The translations under genes and the position numbers were made by a program. Below are positions 8,889 through 23,152 of a stretch of 64,000 nt of DNA, in pieces (position 1 is the stretch's first letter; each line of letters starts with the position of its first letter). The stretch spans positions 1-64,000 of the forward strand of contig QWOP01000042.1 of NCBI GenBank assembly GCA_003669605.1. The letters run 5' to 3'. Source of the DNA: Planctomycetota bacterium. Lineage in GTDB: Bacteria; Planctomycetota; Planctomycetia; Pirellulales; UBA1268. The notes under the pieces are model-generated. The model searched no databases. It worked only from the letters and a program-made list of their open reading frames with translations, and was not told the origin of the DNA.

Positions 8889-10088
8889 ATGGCAAAGGAC
8901 ACGTTTACGCGGAGCAAGCCGCACGTCAATGTCGGCACGATCGGTCACATCGACCACGGGAAGACCACCCTCACCGGCGCTCTGGTCGCAGTCCAGGCGG
9001 CCAAGCATTTGGCGGTAGCAAAGAGCTACGCCGACATCGCGAAGGGTGGTACCGTCCGTGACGAAACCAAGACCGTGACCATCGCGGTCAGTCACGTCGA
9101 GTACGAATCCGAAAAAAGGCATTACGCCCATATCGACTGCCCGGGCCATGCCGACTTTATCAAGAACATGATCACCGGTGCTGCCCAGATGGACGGCGCC
9201 ATTCTGGTGGTCAGTGCGGCCGACGGCCCGATGCCTCAGACCCGTGAACACATCCTGCTGGCGAAGCAGGTTGGCGTGCCGGCGCTGGTTGTGTTTCTCA
9301 ACAAGGTCGATCTCGTGGACGACCCAGAGTTGCTCGACTTGGTGGAGATGGAAATCCGGGAACTGCTGACCAAGTACGGTTTTCCCGGCGACGATGTGCC
9401 GATCATTCGCGGTGCCGGCAAGCCCGCCTACGACCACCCGACCGATCCGGCAAAGAACAAGTGCATTGCTGATCTGCTCGATGCAGTCGACGCCTACATC
9501 CCAGAGCCGATGCGCGAACTCGACAAGCCGTTCCTGATGGCCATCGAGGACGTGTTCTCGATCGAAGGCCGTGGCACGGTGGCCACGGGCCGTATCGAGC
9601 GGGGCGAGGTCAAGGTCGGAGACGAAGTCGAGATCATCGGCCTCAAGGACAAGGCCGAGAAGACGACCTGCACCGGTGTCGAGATGTTTAAGAAGTTGCT
9701 CGATCGCGGCCAGGCAGGCGACAACGTCGGCTGTCTGCTCCGTGGTATCGCCCGCGACGGCATCGAGCGTGGCCAGGTGCTTGCCAAGCCGGGTTCGATC
9801 AAGCCCCACAAGAAGTTTGAGTGCGAGGTCTACGTGTTGTCGAAGGAGGAGGGTGGTCGTCACACCCCGTTCTTCGCCGGCTACCGCCCGCAGTTCTACT
9901 TCCGCACCACCGACGTCACGGGTGCGACCAAGTTGCTCGGCGGAGTCGAGATGTGCTCGCCGGGCGACAACGTGAAGATGGAAGTCGAATTGATGGTCCC
10001 GATCGCCATGGACGACGGTGTCCGTTTCGCCATTCGTGAAGGTGGCAAGACGGTCGGTTCGGGCGTGGTCACCAAGATCCTCGACTGA
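8889..10088 (+). CDS. tuf: Elongation factor Tu
   Basis: The 399-residue GTPase delivers aminoacyl-tRNA to the ribosome. The P loop [10 protein letters not shown] (19-28), DCPGH, NKVD and the domain II/III strings ([26 protein letters not shown]) are all present. Switch I is unusual: the near-universal RGITI is replaced by KTVTI (61-65), inside [15 protein letters not shown], and there are two extra residues before it. The Mg-binding Thr is kept as Thr64. From memory, other planctomycete EF-Tu proteins look alike here. The ATG at 8889 follows AGGGAGA and gives the usual MAKDTF N-terminus; a longer frame from 8790 has no support. Confidence 0.98.
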   Translation: MAKDTFTRSKPHVNVGTIGHIDHGKTTLTGALVAVQAAKHLAVAKSYADIAKGGTVRDETKTVTIAVSHVEYESEKRHYAHIDCPGHADFIKNMITGAAQMDGAILVVSAADGPMPQTREHILLAKQVGVPALVVFLNKVDLVDDPELLDLVEMEIRELLTKYGFPGDDVPIIRGAGKPAYDHPTDPAKNKCIADLLDAVDAYIPEPMRELDKPFLMAIEDVFSIEGRGTVATGRIERGEVKVGDEVEIIGLKDKAEKTTCTGVEMFKKLLDRGQAGDNVGCLLRGIARDGIERGQVLAKPGSIKPHKKFECEVYVLSKEEGGRHTPFFAGYRPQFYFRTTDVTGATKLLGGVEMCSPGDNVKMEVELMVPIAMDDGVRFAIREGGKTVGSGVVTKILD

Positions 10089-10099
10089 GAACCTCAGGG

Positions 10100-10135
10100 C
10101 TCCCGGGCGCCGGCCAAGTTGCCGGCGCCCGGGAG
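10100..10135 (+). terminator. GC-rich stem-loop after tuf
   Basis: A perfect 15-bp stem (10100-10114 with 10121-10135, CTCCCGGGCGCCGGC) closes a 6-nt loop, 12 nt past the tuf stop. No U-run follows at once, so it may act as a partial terminator or as an RNA 3' stabiliser. Confidence 0.7.
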
Positions 10136-10258
10136 AATCCTTGCCAATTTATCGCGGTAGCACTCCCGGGAGAGCCTCGATACGAACAGCTGCTTGGAGA
10201 GCGATCTGGAGATGGTTGCGGATCGGGTTGATTTCAAAAACAAGACCGGTTTTCACAG

Positions 10259-10331
10259 AGGGGCGTAGCTCAACTGGCAGAGCGCTGGTCTCCAAAACCA
10301 GAGGTTGCGAGTTCGATTCCCGCCGCCCCTG
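10259..10331 (+). tRNA. tRNA-Trp (anticodon CCA)
   Basis: Acceptor AGGGGCG pairs with CGCCCCT. The anticodon stem CTGGT/ACCAG encloses CTCCAAA with CCA at 10292-10294. It sits between tuf and secE, a common bacterial arrangement. No rpmG (L33) gene is found here, although it often neighbours this tRNA. Confidence 0.96.
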
Positions 10332-10460
10332 CTCGCGACAGAACGACTTGGTAAAGTTCGATTAAAGTTTGATTTTCGGCAATTCACGGCATCCCATTCC
10401 GCCCCTCAAACACCCCCTCGTGGGGCCCTGACGGAGCGCCCCCGCCGGACGGAACCGACC

Positions 10461-10940
10461 ATGGCAGGCATGCACGAAAACCAGTCCAGTCTCGGCTCGC
10501 CGTGGAGGGAGATTCTCAGTTTCTCTGTCTACAAGCGCAACCAGGGGCGGGTTACCCGACAGGTGACCTTCGCCGCCTTTGCTATTGCGCTGGCGGTGGG
10601 AGTGTGGCGATTGTCGCAGTTGCTTCCGGTGTGGCTTGCGGCGGGGGGTGCGCTTTCGGCCGGTGGTTCAAATGACGTTGGTGTCGTTCGATTCCTCATC
10701 CCCGGGCTGATCCTAGCGGCGGGGCTGTGGGTGCTGTACCGTCTTGTCAACGTGCCAAAGTTTGCCGACTTCCTGATTGCCGTGGAATCTGAGATGGCGA
10801 AGGTATCCTGGCCAACGCTGGGCGAAGTCGCTCGCAGTTCAGCCGTGATCATCTTCATGATTTTCGCATTGGCATTCATCCTCGCAGCCTTCGATCTTTT
10901 CTGGTGGTTTGTTCTCCGGGCTATTCAAGGGTTCAGGTGA
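10461..10940 (+). CDS. secE: Preprotein translocase subunit SecE
   Basis: The 159-residue protein is a subunit of the SecYEG channel. The diagnostic SecE segment (ESEMAKVSWPTLGEV, about residues 112-126) precedes a final membrane helix rich in Phe and Ile. Two more hydrophobic segments (about 37-57 and 76-97) come before it, giving three predicted helices as in E. coli SecE rather than the single-helix form of many bacteria. The ATG at 10461 is chosen because the longer frame starts inside tRNA-Trp. It is followed after 23 nt by nusG. Confidence 0.93.
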   Translation: MAGMHENQSSLGSPWREILSFSVYKRNQGRVTRQVTFAAFAIALAVGVWRLSQLLPVWLAAGGALSAGGSNDVGVVRFLIPGLILAAGLWVLYRLVNVPKFADFLIAVESEMAKVSWPTLGEVARSSAVIIFMIFALAFILAAFDLFWWFVLRAIQGFR

Positions 10941-10963
10941 GACACCTGAAGTTCCAGTTTCCC

Positions 10964-11743
10964 ATGACCACGACCCCACACCCCAGCGACAATGACCGGA
11001 CCGCGCAGTCCGAGGCATCCTCCGTGAATGCCCCGGGCACTGATGCGCCTTCCAGCCACACGCCTTCCACCGACCACCGACCCCAACCGGCGGTCGCCAT
11101 CGAAGACGATGACGATGATGGAACCCCTGCGGTTCTGGACGACCCATTTGCTGGTCGGGATGACGCCAAGCCAGTGAACGTGTCCGATGCCGACGAGGCT
11201 GCCCCCATCGGCGAGAAGAACTGGTACATCCTCAAGGTGCAAAGCAACCGCGAGGACTCCATCAGCGACACCCTCGAACGGCGCGTCCGCATGCAGGGAC
11301 TGGATCGATTCTTCGGCAAGGTTGTGGTGCCGAAGGAGCAGGTCACCGAATTCAAAAATGGCAAAAAACGCGTCGTTTCCAGGAAGCTCTACCCTGGATA
11401 CATCCTGGTGAACATGATCCTCAATGACGAGACGTGGTATCTCGTCAGAGAGACTGGCGGAATTGGCGATTTCACCGGATCGGCCGGACGCCCCAGCCCC
11501 ATGCTCCAGGCTGACGTCGATAAGTTGCTCAACAAGTCAGCAGTTAAGACGGACGAGGCGCCCCGTCTGAAGATCAACTTCAAGAAGGGCGACCGTGTGA
11601 AGATCACCGAGGGTACATTTGAGAACTTCGAAGGCGAGGTTGAGCAGATTGACGAAGCGAATGGGCGAGTCACCGTGATGCTGAGCATTTTCGGTCGATC
11701 AACCCCGGTGGATATCGAATACTGGCAGATCGAGGGGCTCTAA
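10964..11743 (+). CDS. nusG: Transcription elongation/antitermination factor NusG
   Basis: The NGN domain starts near residue 81 (KNWYILKVQSNRED) and includes the typical YPGYILVNM string. A C-terminal KOW domain (KKGDRVKITEGTFENFEGEV) ends at 259. NusG binds the clamp of RNA polymerase and couples it to Rho or the ribosome. The protein is longer than the usual 180 residues because of an 80-residue, Ser/Thr/Asp-rich, probably disordered N-terminal tail with a run of acidic residues. The start at 10964 fits the gap after secE; an earlier start would overlap it. Confidence 0.95.
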   Translation: MTTTPHPSDNDRTAQSEASSVNAPGTDAPSSHTPSTDHRPQPAVAIEDDDDDGTPAVLDDPFAGRDDAKPVNVSDADEAAPIGEKNWYILKVQSNREDSISDTLERRVRMQGLDRFFGKVVVPKEQVTEFKNGKKRVVSRKLYPGYILVNMILNDETWYLVRETGGIGDFTGSAGRPSPMLQADVDKLLNKSAVKTDEAPRLKINFKKGDRVKITEGTFENFEGEVEQIDEANGRVTVMLSIFGRSTPVDIEYWQIEGL

Positions 11744-11878
11744 AAGCCCTTTCCGCCTGCAGGCCTCTGACGAGGTCCGCTGTGGAAAGTGATGGTTTAT
11801 GCGGTTCCCGATCGATCGGTTCGTCGGGATTGACACTCAGCAGGGACGGACGCGACAGCGGGATCAACGAGGGCAGCG

Positions 11879-12304
11879 ATGGCAAAGCAGATGGTCGGTC
11901 AGGCGAAGTTTCAGATTCCCGGTGGCCAGGCAACGCCTGCCCCCCCAGTGGGCACCTCACTGGGCCGCTACGGCATCAACCTCGGACAGTTCGTCCAGCA
12001 GTTCAACGACCGCACTCGCGACGCCGCCGGCATGGCGATCCCGGTGGTCGTCACCGTCTACAACGATCGATCGTTCGAGTTCTATACCAAGAGCCCTCCG
12101 GCCGCCGCTCTCCTCAAGAAGGCTGCCGGGTTAGCCAAGGGTTCGGGCGTGCCAAACAAGGACAAGGTTGGCAAGGTCACCAAGGCCCAACTCGCCGAGA
12201 TTGTCCGCCTCAAAACAAACGACCTCAACGCCCGTGATGCCGAGCATGCCGTCCGCATGATCGAGGGCACCGCCCGCAGCATGGGAATCACCATCGACGG
12301 CTGA
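11879..12304 (+). CDS. rplK: 50S ribosomal protein L11
   Basis: The 141-residue protein matches the L11 family at normal length, with the N-terminal region rich in Gly/Pro ([15 protein letters not shown]) and the C-terminal RNA-binding half (MGITIDG end). L11 forms the GTPase-associated centre with L10 and L12, whose genes follow. The ATG at 11879 opens with MAKQ, as usual. Confidence 0.97.
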   Translation: MAKQMVGQAKFQIPGGQATPAPPVGTSLGRYGINLGQFVQQFNDRTRDAAGMAIPVVVTVYNDRSFEFYTKSPPAAALLKKAAGLAKGSGVPNKDKVGKVTKAQLAEIVRLKTNDLNARDAEHAVRMIEGTARSMGITIDG

Positions 12305-12379
12305 CGCCCTCGAAGAACTTGCTCCCGACCGATTCGACTCTTCACCCGTCCGTCTCCCTTAGTTCCCAGGATCGAAGCA

Positions 12380-13060
12380 GTGGCACTCACCAAGCGCATG
12401 CGGGCAATGCTCGCCAAGATGCCGAAAACCGAAGCCCCGCTCCCCATCGCTGATGCGTTGGCGCTGCTCAAGGGCCTCCCTCCGACGAAATTCGATCAGA
12501 CGGTCGAAATCCACATGCGTCTCGGGATCGACCCCAAGCAGGCCGACCAGATCGTCCGCGGGTCGCTCGTTCTGCCGCACGGCATTGGAAAATCGAAACG
12601 CGTCGTCGTCTTCGCCAGAGGTAACCTCGCCGACGATGCAAGAGCAGCCGGTGCAGAGGAAGTCGGTGCCGACGAACTGGCAAAGAAAATCAAGGAAGGG
12701 TGGACCGATTTTGATGTTTGTATCGCGGCCCCCGACATGATGGGGTTGGTCGGACCGCTTGGCAAAGTGCTTGGCCCACGAGGGCTGATGCCCAGCCCGC
12801 GTGCTGGCACAGTCACTGCCGACATCCGTAAGACAGTCAGCGAGTACCGGGCCGGAAAGGTCGAGTTTCGGAACGATCCCACTGGTATTGTCCACGCTGT
12901 CGTCGGCAAACTCAGTTTCGATCAAGCCAAACTCGCCGACAACGTCAAGGCATTCATCGACCACATCATGTCGATGCAGCCCAACAGCGTCCGCGGCCAG
13001 TACGTGAAAACCATCTCTCTCTCCGCAACCATGACGCCCGGCGTTCTGATCGCGGCGTGA
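12380..13060 (+). CDS. rplA: 50S ribosomal protein L1
   Basis: The 226-residue protein carries the L1 signature ([14 protein letters not shown]) and normal family length. It forms the L1 stalk and in many bacteria represses its own operon. The start is GTG at 12380. It follows rplK by 75 nt in the conserved order. Confidence 0.97.
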   Translation: MALTKRMRAMLAKMPKTEAPLPIADALALLKGLPPTKFDQTVEIHMRLGIDPKQADQIVRGSLVLPHGIGKSKRVVVFARGNLADDARAAGAEEVGADELAKKIKEGWTDFDVCIAAPDMMGLVGPLGKVLGPRGLMPSPRAGTVTADIRKTVSEYRAGKVEFRNDPTGIVHAVVGKLSFDQAKLADNVKAFIDHIMSMQPNSVRGQYVKTISLSATMTPGVLIAA

Positions 13061-13159
13061 CGCTTTCTCTTTCTTTGGCCATTCCTACGCTCCGCCCCTC
13101 CTCAACGGCGTCTCTTTCGAGACGCCCTTCACGGTGCCCCCTCGCCGGGCCCTCCCACT

Positions 13160-13711
13160 ATGAGCAAAATCGTCAAAAACCTGCTGGTCGATGACCTGAA
13201 GCACCGCCTCAAGAACGTCAATGAGGTGATCGTCGTCAGCCTCGGACGGCTCGACGGCACAAAGACCACGCAGCTGCGGCAGGTGCTCCGCAAGAAAAAG
13301 ATCCATCTCCAGCTGATCAAGAACAGCCTCGCCCGGAGGGCCACGCTCGACACGCCACTGGCCCCTGCTTTCGGAACAACCGAAGGCATGCTGGCCATCG
13401 CATGGGGTGGCGAGGACGTCGTCGATCTGGCGAAGGAGCTCGATCGTGTCTCTGGCGTCAAGGAGTACGACGGGTTTGAGTTTCGCGCCGGTGCACTCGA
13501 CGGTGCACGTTTGGCCGCAGACGACGTCAAGGCAGTCGCCAAGTGGCCGAATCGCGCCGAACAGCTCTCCATCCTCTCCGGTCAAATCAGTTCCTTGGGC
13601 GCTACGCTCTCGGGGCAGATTCTGGGAGCAGGCGCTACCCTTGCTGGGCAGATTGCCTCGCGGGTCGACGACTTGGAAAAGGCCGGTGTCGAAGAGGCCC
13701 CCGCCGCCTGA
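13160..13711 (+). CDS. rplJ: 50S ribosomal protein L10
   Basis: The 183-residue protein has the L10 N-terminal RNA-binding domain (about 1-130) and an Ala/Gly-rich C-terminal helix that would hold L7/L12 dimers. Near its end, the motif LSGQI/LAGQI is repeated three times (about 140-170), which may reflect the number of L12-binding sites. It is followed by 215 nt before rplL. Confidence 0.95.
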   Translation: MSKIVKNLLVDDLKHRLKNVNEVIVVSLGRLDGTKTTQLRQVLRKKKIHLQLIKNSLARRATLDTPLAPAFGTTEGMLAIAWGGEDVVDLAKELDRVSGVKEYDGFEFRAGALDGARLAADDVKAVAKWPNRAEQLSILSGQISSLGATLSGQILGAGATLAGQIASRVDDLEKAGVEEAPAA

Positions 13712-13926
13712 TCAACGTACTGGACCGCTTTTTATTGGGCCGGGCTTCCCATAGCCAAGGTTCATGGTAAGACTGTTGGTTCCCCATTTTCGCAGCCGCC
13801 TCTCTGGTAATGGTCCATCCGGAATTGGCGTGCGGTATGCGGATGGTGTGAAGCGACCGATCAAAACGACTCAAACCGGCGATCTCGTCCGCCGGTCATA
13901 TTTCTGAAGGGAAAGGATCTCGAGCG

Positions 13927-14343
13927 ATGGCAACGGCTGAAGCGACCCGTGAATTCTCGAAGGACACTAAGGATCTCGGCGACAAGATCGTGTCCTTGAC
14001 ACTGAAGGCTGCCAAGGAGCTCTCCGACTACCTCGACGAGGTTCACGGAATCAAGCCGGCAGCAGGCGGTGCGGTGATGATGGCCGCTCCTGGTGGCGCA
14101 GGCGGTGCAGCCGCCGAGGCGGCGGCTGAAAAGACGGAGTTCGACGTCATTCTCGAGAACTTCGGCGAAAACAAGATCGGCGTCATCAAGGTCGTTCGCG
14201 CCGCGACGGGCCTTGGTCTCAAGGAGGCCAAAGACTTGGTCGAGGCCGCTCCGACGAAGGTCAAGGAGGGCATCTCCAAGTCCGACGCCGAGAAGCTCAA
14301 GAAGGAGCTGGAAGAGGCCAAGGCCAAGGTCTCGATCAAGTAA
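13927..14343 (+). CDS. rplL: 50S ribosomal protein L7/L12
   Basis: The 138-residue stalk protein has an N-terminal dimerisation helix, a Gly/Ala hinge (about 45-70) and the conserved C-terminal domain ([20 protein letters not shown]). Its N-terminus is longer than in E. coli (121 aa). A GGAAAGG ribosome site precedes the ATG. Confidence 0.96.
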   Translation: MATAEATREFSKDTKDLGDKIVSLTLKAAKELSDYLDEVHGIKPAAGGAVMMAAPGGAGGAAAEAAAEKTEFDVILENFGENKIGVIKVVRAATGLGLKEAKDLVEAAPTKVKEGISKSDAEKLKKELEEAKAKVSIK

Positions 14344-14716
14344 AAACAGCACATTCCCCGGTTCAGCGGCCGGAGGCTTGGTTCTCCGGCCGCTGTCCGG
14401 TATAGTTTTTGCATGTCTTGTTCCAGCCTGTCTTTGTTCTTCGTCTCTGCCCTCCACGGCGACAGCATGCGCCCCTCTTCGGATGGCCGATGCGCTGAAT
14501 CCCTGCCCGGCGGAGAACTGCGTTTGCCAACTGCCTTGGTGGTTGGTCGTGGCGCCGTGTCTCCGTTGCGGCGTCCCGCCTCGCGCCAGTCATCTTCATA
14601 ATCAGCCCGCCGCCCGGCGGTGACTGCAGCCGCCTTCGTTGGTGGCCAGCCGTCGCCTGCACGGTCACACCGCCCATACGGTCTCATTCCAAGGGTCATC
14701 CCGGGAGATTCGCCAC
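14344..14716 (+). other. 373-nt leader between rplL and rpoB without a gene
   Basis: Apart from the stem-loop at 14364-14395, no coding region is supported. Such gaps commonly hold an attenuator and an RNase III site that set the ratio of ribosomal protein to RNA polymerase output, and the same is inferred here. Several short frames lack ribosome sites. Confidence 0.55.
14364..14395 (+). terminator. Stem-loop with nearby U-run after rplL (likely attenuator)
   Basis: A perfect 11-bp stem (14364-14374 with 14385-14395, CAGCGGCCGGA) is followed, 10 nt later, by GTTTTT. This resembles the rplL-rpoBC attenuator of other bacteria. Confidence 0.65.
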
Positions 14717-17700
14717 ATGGCAACTCGCGCCGTCCGTCGCCTTCAGCCGACAGAGATCCGTCACTTCGGCAGCCGCCGCGCGAGTCATGCGATCCCTGAC
14801 CTGACTGAGATCCAGACTCGCTTTTACGATCGGTTCCTGCAGTACGACGTCCCCTCGCTGAAGAGGAAGGACGAGGGCATCGAGGGTGTCCTCCGCGAGA
14901 TTTTTCCGATCGAGAGTTACGACCGGACTGTGAAGCTTGAGTACGTCCGCTACGAACTCGGTAAGCCCCGCTACGACCCGGACGAGTGCCGCCAATTGCG
15001 GCTCACCTACGGCCGTCCGCTGCGGGTGTGGCTGCGTCTGACCAGAGAGCAGCCGGTCGAGGAAGAGGTCTATCTCGGCGATATTCCCATCATGCTCGGC
15101 GGCGGGGAGTTCATCATCAACGGTGCGGAGCGCGTTGTCGTCAGCCAGCTTCATCGCTCTCCTGGCATCGACTTTGTCTCCGATACTGAGTCTGCTGACC
15201 GCAAAACGCACAACTGCCGGATTATTCCAGAACGCGGCAGTTGGATCGAGTTCAACGTGTCGAAGAAAGACACGCTGCAGGTCCGCATCGACCAGAGTGG
15301 AAAATTCTCGGCCCTGACGCTCCTTCGCGCTATGGATCCGAAGTATTCCAGGGATAGCGAGATCCTCAAGCTTTTCTACAAGACCACTGTCGAGAAGGTT
15401 GTCGGTGGTCGCAGTGTCCCGAGGCTTGAGGGGCAGATCGCGGCAGACGACATCGTCTATCCGAAGGAGAGCGAGCGGGCCGGCGAGATCCTGGTCGATG
15501 CCGGCAGCAAGATCAGCCACGACGCGGCTGAATTGATCTGCACCTCCGGGCTCAAGGCGGTGGAATTGATGGAGGAGCAAAAGGTGCCCCTCATCATGAA
15601 CAGCCTCCGGGAGGATGCCGACGAGTCGAAGCGTCGCACCGGCGTCGCTCCCAGTCATGAAGACGCTCTGGTCCGCATCTACCAGCGACTTCGGCCCGGG
15701 AATCCTCCGGCTCTCGACAAGGCACGGACGCTGTTTGACGAGAAGTTTAAGGACACCAACCGCTACCGCCTCGGCAGGGTGGGGCGTTTCCGCATCAACC
15801 GCAAGCTCGGCCTTGCTGTTCCTGAAACGGAGATGACACTCCGCCCGGATGACCTGATTGCGGCCATCACGTACATGCTCCGCCTCAGCGACGGTGAGAG
15901 TGAGGTCGAGGTCGACGACATCGATCACCTCGGCAACCGCCGACTGCGGACGATCGACGAGTTGGCCAGCGACGAACTCCGCAAGGGATTTTTGAAGCTG
16001 CGCCGCACCGTTCAGGAGAGGATGAGCCTGAAGGACGTCGCGGAAATGACGCCGCGCTCGCTCATCAATCCCAAGAGCATCTCTGCGGCGATTGAGTATT
16101 TCTTCGGTCGCGGCGAGTTGTCCCAGGTGGTCGATCAGACCAACCCGCTGTCGATGCTCACCCACGAGCGCCGTCTGTCGGCCCTCGGCCCTGGCGGCTT
16201 GAACCGCAAGCGGGCCGGTTTTGAAGTCCGCGACGTGCACATCTCTCATTACGGGCGTATCTGCCCGATCGAAACTCCGGAAGGAACGAACATCGGGCTT
16301 ATTTCCAGCCTGGCGATCTACTCCGGCGTCGACTCCTATGGCTTTCTCGTGACGCCATATCGCAAGGTGTCGAAGTGCAAGCTCACCGACGACGTCGTCT
16401 GGCTGCGTGCCGATGAGGAGCATGACGCCACGCTGGCCCCTGCCGATGCCACGGTGGTGGACGGGAAACTCGAGGGTGACACGATCATCGCCCGCAACCG
16501 GGGAGACTTTGTCCTTGTCCGCCCCGAAGACGTGGAATACATCGACGTTGCTCCTAGCCAAATGGTTGGCGTCTCCGCAGGTCTGATCCCGTTTTTGGAG
16601 CACGACGATGCCAACCGGGCGTTGATGGGCTCTAACATGCAGAGGCAGGCAGTGCCGCTGCTGGTCACCGAACCGCCGATCGTGGCTACCGGAATGGAGC
16701 GGGACGTTGCTGCGAACTCTGGCCTCATTGTCCGTGCCGCCCGCAAGGGAGCTGTAACGTACGTCGATGCCGAACGGATAGAAGTCACCCCGGCCGGAGC
16801 GTCGGCTACCCCCGACATTTACCGGCTCCGCAAGTACGTCGGCTTGAACGAGCGGACGTGCCAGAACCAAAAGCCAATTGTTGGACTTGGTCAGAAAGTG
16901 GAGCGCGGTGAAGTCCTCGCCGACGGTGCGGCGATCTACAAGGGAGAGCTGGCCCTCGGACGGAACGTCCTGGTCGGGTTCATGGCGTGGGATGGTTTCA
17001 ACTTCGAGGACGCGATCATCATCAGCGAAGAGCTGGTGGAGGACGACGTCTACACCTCGATTCACATCGAGGAGTACGACATCGAGATCCGCGACACCAA
17101 ACTCGGCCGCGAGGAATTCACGCGAGACATCCCCAACGTGGGCGAGCGTGCCCTCCACAACCTCGATGAGGGTGGAATTGTCCGAATTGGAACGTTCGTT
17201 CGCTCTGGCGATATCCTCGTCGGGAAGGTCTCGCCGAAGAGCAAGACCGAACTGACCCCGGAGGAAAAATTGCTTCACGCCATCTTCGGCCGTGCCGGCG
17301 AAGACGTGAAGAACGATTCTCTCGAGGTGCCCTCGGGAGTGGAGGGAATCGTCATCGCATGCGAGAAATTCTCGCGGCGGATGAGCCTTTCTGAGGACGA
17401 GCGACGTGAGTTCGAGAAGCAACTCAAGGAAACCGAGACCGAGGGCAATGCCCGGGTTGCCGAGGCATTCGGGGCGATGGTCGAGGAGATTGGCAAGATT
17501 CTTCAAAAGCCACTCACCGCTCCCGACGGCAGCCCCCTGGTGCGGGATCAGGAGCACAAGGTGGTCGCGGATCGTGCCGCTGCGTTTCATCTTGAGTCGC
17601 TCGACATCCGCTCTCCGCAGCGGAAGACTGAAATCGAGAAGCTCTACAAAGCCATGTGGCCGGCCGTTGACGAGGCGATCGACTCCCGCGAGAGGCGGCT

Positions 17701-18475
17701 CAACAGCATGAAGCGGGGGGATGAACTTCGCCCCGGTGTCCTGCAGATGGTGAAGGTCTATGTGGCTGCCAAGCGGGCGATCAGCGTCGGCGACAAGATG
17801 GCAGGTCGCCACGGCAACAAGGGGGTGATCGCCAAGATCCTCCCCAAGGAGGACATGCCCTTCCTCGCCGATGGCACCCCAGTACAGATCCTTCTCAACC
17901 CGCTGGGGGTGCCCAGCCGCATGAACGTGGGCCAGATTCTCGAAACCCATCTGGGTTGGGCCGGAAAGTTGCTCGGATTCCAGGCCATCACTCCTGTGTT
18001 TGATGGTGCGAGCGAGGAGGACATCAACCAATTGCTCGAGGATGCCGGGCTACCCCGCCACGGGAAGGCGCAGTTGTTCGACGGCCGAACCGGCGAACGG
18101 CTCGAGCAGGAGACGACGGTCGGCTACATCTACATGCTCAAACTCCACCACCTTGTCGACGACAAGGTCCACGCTCGCTCCACCGGGCCATACTCGCTGA
18201 TCACGCAGCAGCCCCTTGGCGGCAAGGCTCGCTTCGGCGGCCAGCGTTTCGGCGAGATGGAGGTGTGGGCGCTCGAGGCCTACGGGGCCGCGTACATCCT
18301 CCAAGAGTTGTTAACTGTCAAGAGCGACGACGTCGAGGGACGTACAAAGATCTACGAGAGCATGGTGAAGGGGGAGAACACACTGGAGGCGGGCACGCCT
18401 GCCAGTTTCGACGTCCTCACCAACGAGATCCGCGGTTTGGCCCTCAATATGTCGCTGGAGAAGCGACGGCTGTGA
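14717..18475 (+). CDS. rpoB: DNA-directed RNA polymerase subunit beta
   Basis: The 1252-residue protein shows all main beta-subunit blocks. The rifampicin pocket reads [12 protein letters not shown] then [11 protein letters not shown], so residues equal to E. coli Asp516, His526 and Ser531 are wild type, while 514, 515 and 518 differ. The C-terminal block ([20 protein letters not shown]) is intact. The ATG at 14717 ([11 protein letters not shown]) is preferred to a frame start at 14639, which lacks homology. A 19-bp stem-loop separates it from rpoC. Confidence 0.98.
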   Translation: MATRAVRRLQPTEIRHFGSRRASHAIPDLTEIQTRFYDRFLQYDVPSLKRKDEGIEGVLREIFPIESYDRTVKLEYVRYELGKPRYDPDECRQLRLTYGRPLRVWLRLTREQPVEEEVYLGDIPIMLGGGEFIINGAERVVVSQLHRSPGIDFVSDTESADRKTHNCRIIPERGSWIEFNVSKKDTLQVRIDQSGKFSALTLLRAMDPKYSRDSEILKLFYKTTVEKVVGGRSVPRLEGQIAADDIVYPKESERAGEILVDAGSKISHDAAELICTSGLKAVELMEEQKVPLIMNSLREDADESKRRTGVAPSHEDALVRIYQRLRPGNPPALDKARTLFDEKFKDTNRYRLGRVGRFRINRKLGLAVPETEMTLRPDDLIAAITYMLRLSDGESEVEVDDIDHLGNRRLRTIDELASDELRKGFLKLRRTVQERMSLKDVAEMTPRSLINPKSISAAIEYFFGRGELSQVVDQTNPLSMLTHERRLSALGPGGLNRKRAGFEVRDVHISHYGRICPIETPEGTNIGLISSLAIYSGVDSYGFLVTPYRKVSKCKLTDDVVWLRADEEHDATLAPADATVVDGKLEGDTIIARNRGDFVLVRPEDVEYIDVAPSQMVGVSAGLIPFLEHDDANRALMGSNMQRQAVPLLVTEPPIVATGMERDVAANSGLIVRAARKGAVTYVDAERIEVTPAGASATPDIYRLRKYVGLNERTCQNQKPIVGLGQKVERGEVLADGAAIYKGELALGRNVLVGFMAWDGFNFEDAIIISEELVEDDVYTSIHIEEYDIEIRDTKLGREEFTRDIPNVGERALHNLDEGGIVRIGTFVRSGDILVGKVSPKSKTELTPEEKLLHAIFGRAGEDVKNDSLEVPSGVEGIVIACEKFSRRMSLSEDERREFEKQLKETETEGNARVAEAFGAMVEEIGKILQKPLTAPDGSPLVRDQEHKVVADRAAAFHLESLDIRSPQRKTEIEKLYKAMWPAVDEAIDSRERRLNSMKRGDELRPGVLQMVKVYVAAKRAISVGDKMAGRHGNKGVIAKILPKEDMPFLADGTPVQILLNPLGVPSRMNVGQILETHLGWAGKLLGFQAITPVFDGASEEDINQLLEDAGLPRHGKAQLFDGRTGERLEQETTVGYIYMLKLHHLVDDKVHARSTGPYSLITQQPLGGKARFGGQRFGEMEVWALEAYGAAYILQELLTVKSDDVEGRTKIYESMVKGENTLEAGTPASFDVLTNEIRGLALNMSLEKRRL

Positions 18476-18480
18476 CCTCT

Positions 18481-18519
18481 GCACTGCTCCCGCGGCGGCC
18501 GCCGCCGCGGGAGCAGTGC
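18481..18519 (+). terminator. 39-nt perfect GC palindrome between rpoB and rpoC
   Basis: Positions 18481-18499 pair perfectly with 18501-18519 around a single C, beginning 6 nt past the rpoB stop. No U-run follows, only a pyrimidine stretch (18521-18536). It may be a processing or pausing site rather than a full terminator, since rpoC must be expressed. Confidence 0.7.
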
Positions 18520-18588
18520 CGTCACCCTTCCTTTTCCGCATTCCACGTACCCCCATAGCATTTCTGGGTTCTTCCAAGGAGACGTCTC

Positions 18589-22929
<4,341 letters not shown>

Positions 22930-22945
22930 TCCAATCACAGAAGGG

Positions 22946-22973
22946 CTAGGGGGGCGGCAACCCGCCCCCCTAG
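22946..22973 (+). terminator. Stem-loop after rpoC
   Basis: A 12-bp stem (22946-22957 with 22962-22973, CTAGGGGGGCGG) closes a CAAC loop, with further GGGC/GCCC pairing across one bulge. There is no U-run, so this would be a GC-only terminator. Confidence 0.7.
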
Positions 22974-23152
22974 GCCCAATCTGGCATCGGGCCCCGCCGA
23001 ACCCCATGCCGGCGTAGCCTGCTCCTCCCCGCCAACTGACGATTCCGGGGGAGACTGTGCCGGTTGGAGCGTCGTATCACAGCGACTTGGTGTGGAGGTG
23101 GGTAATCTGCCGAGGGAATGTCGAGAGGGATCGGTTTCCCGGAGACATTGCC

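Noticed and set aside
14696-18031. 1111-codon open frame on the minus strand opposite rpoB
   Set aside because: High GC leaves few stops in the frame opposite a real gene. It shows no domain or start signal, and the plus-strand RpoB is certain.
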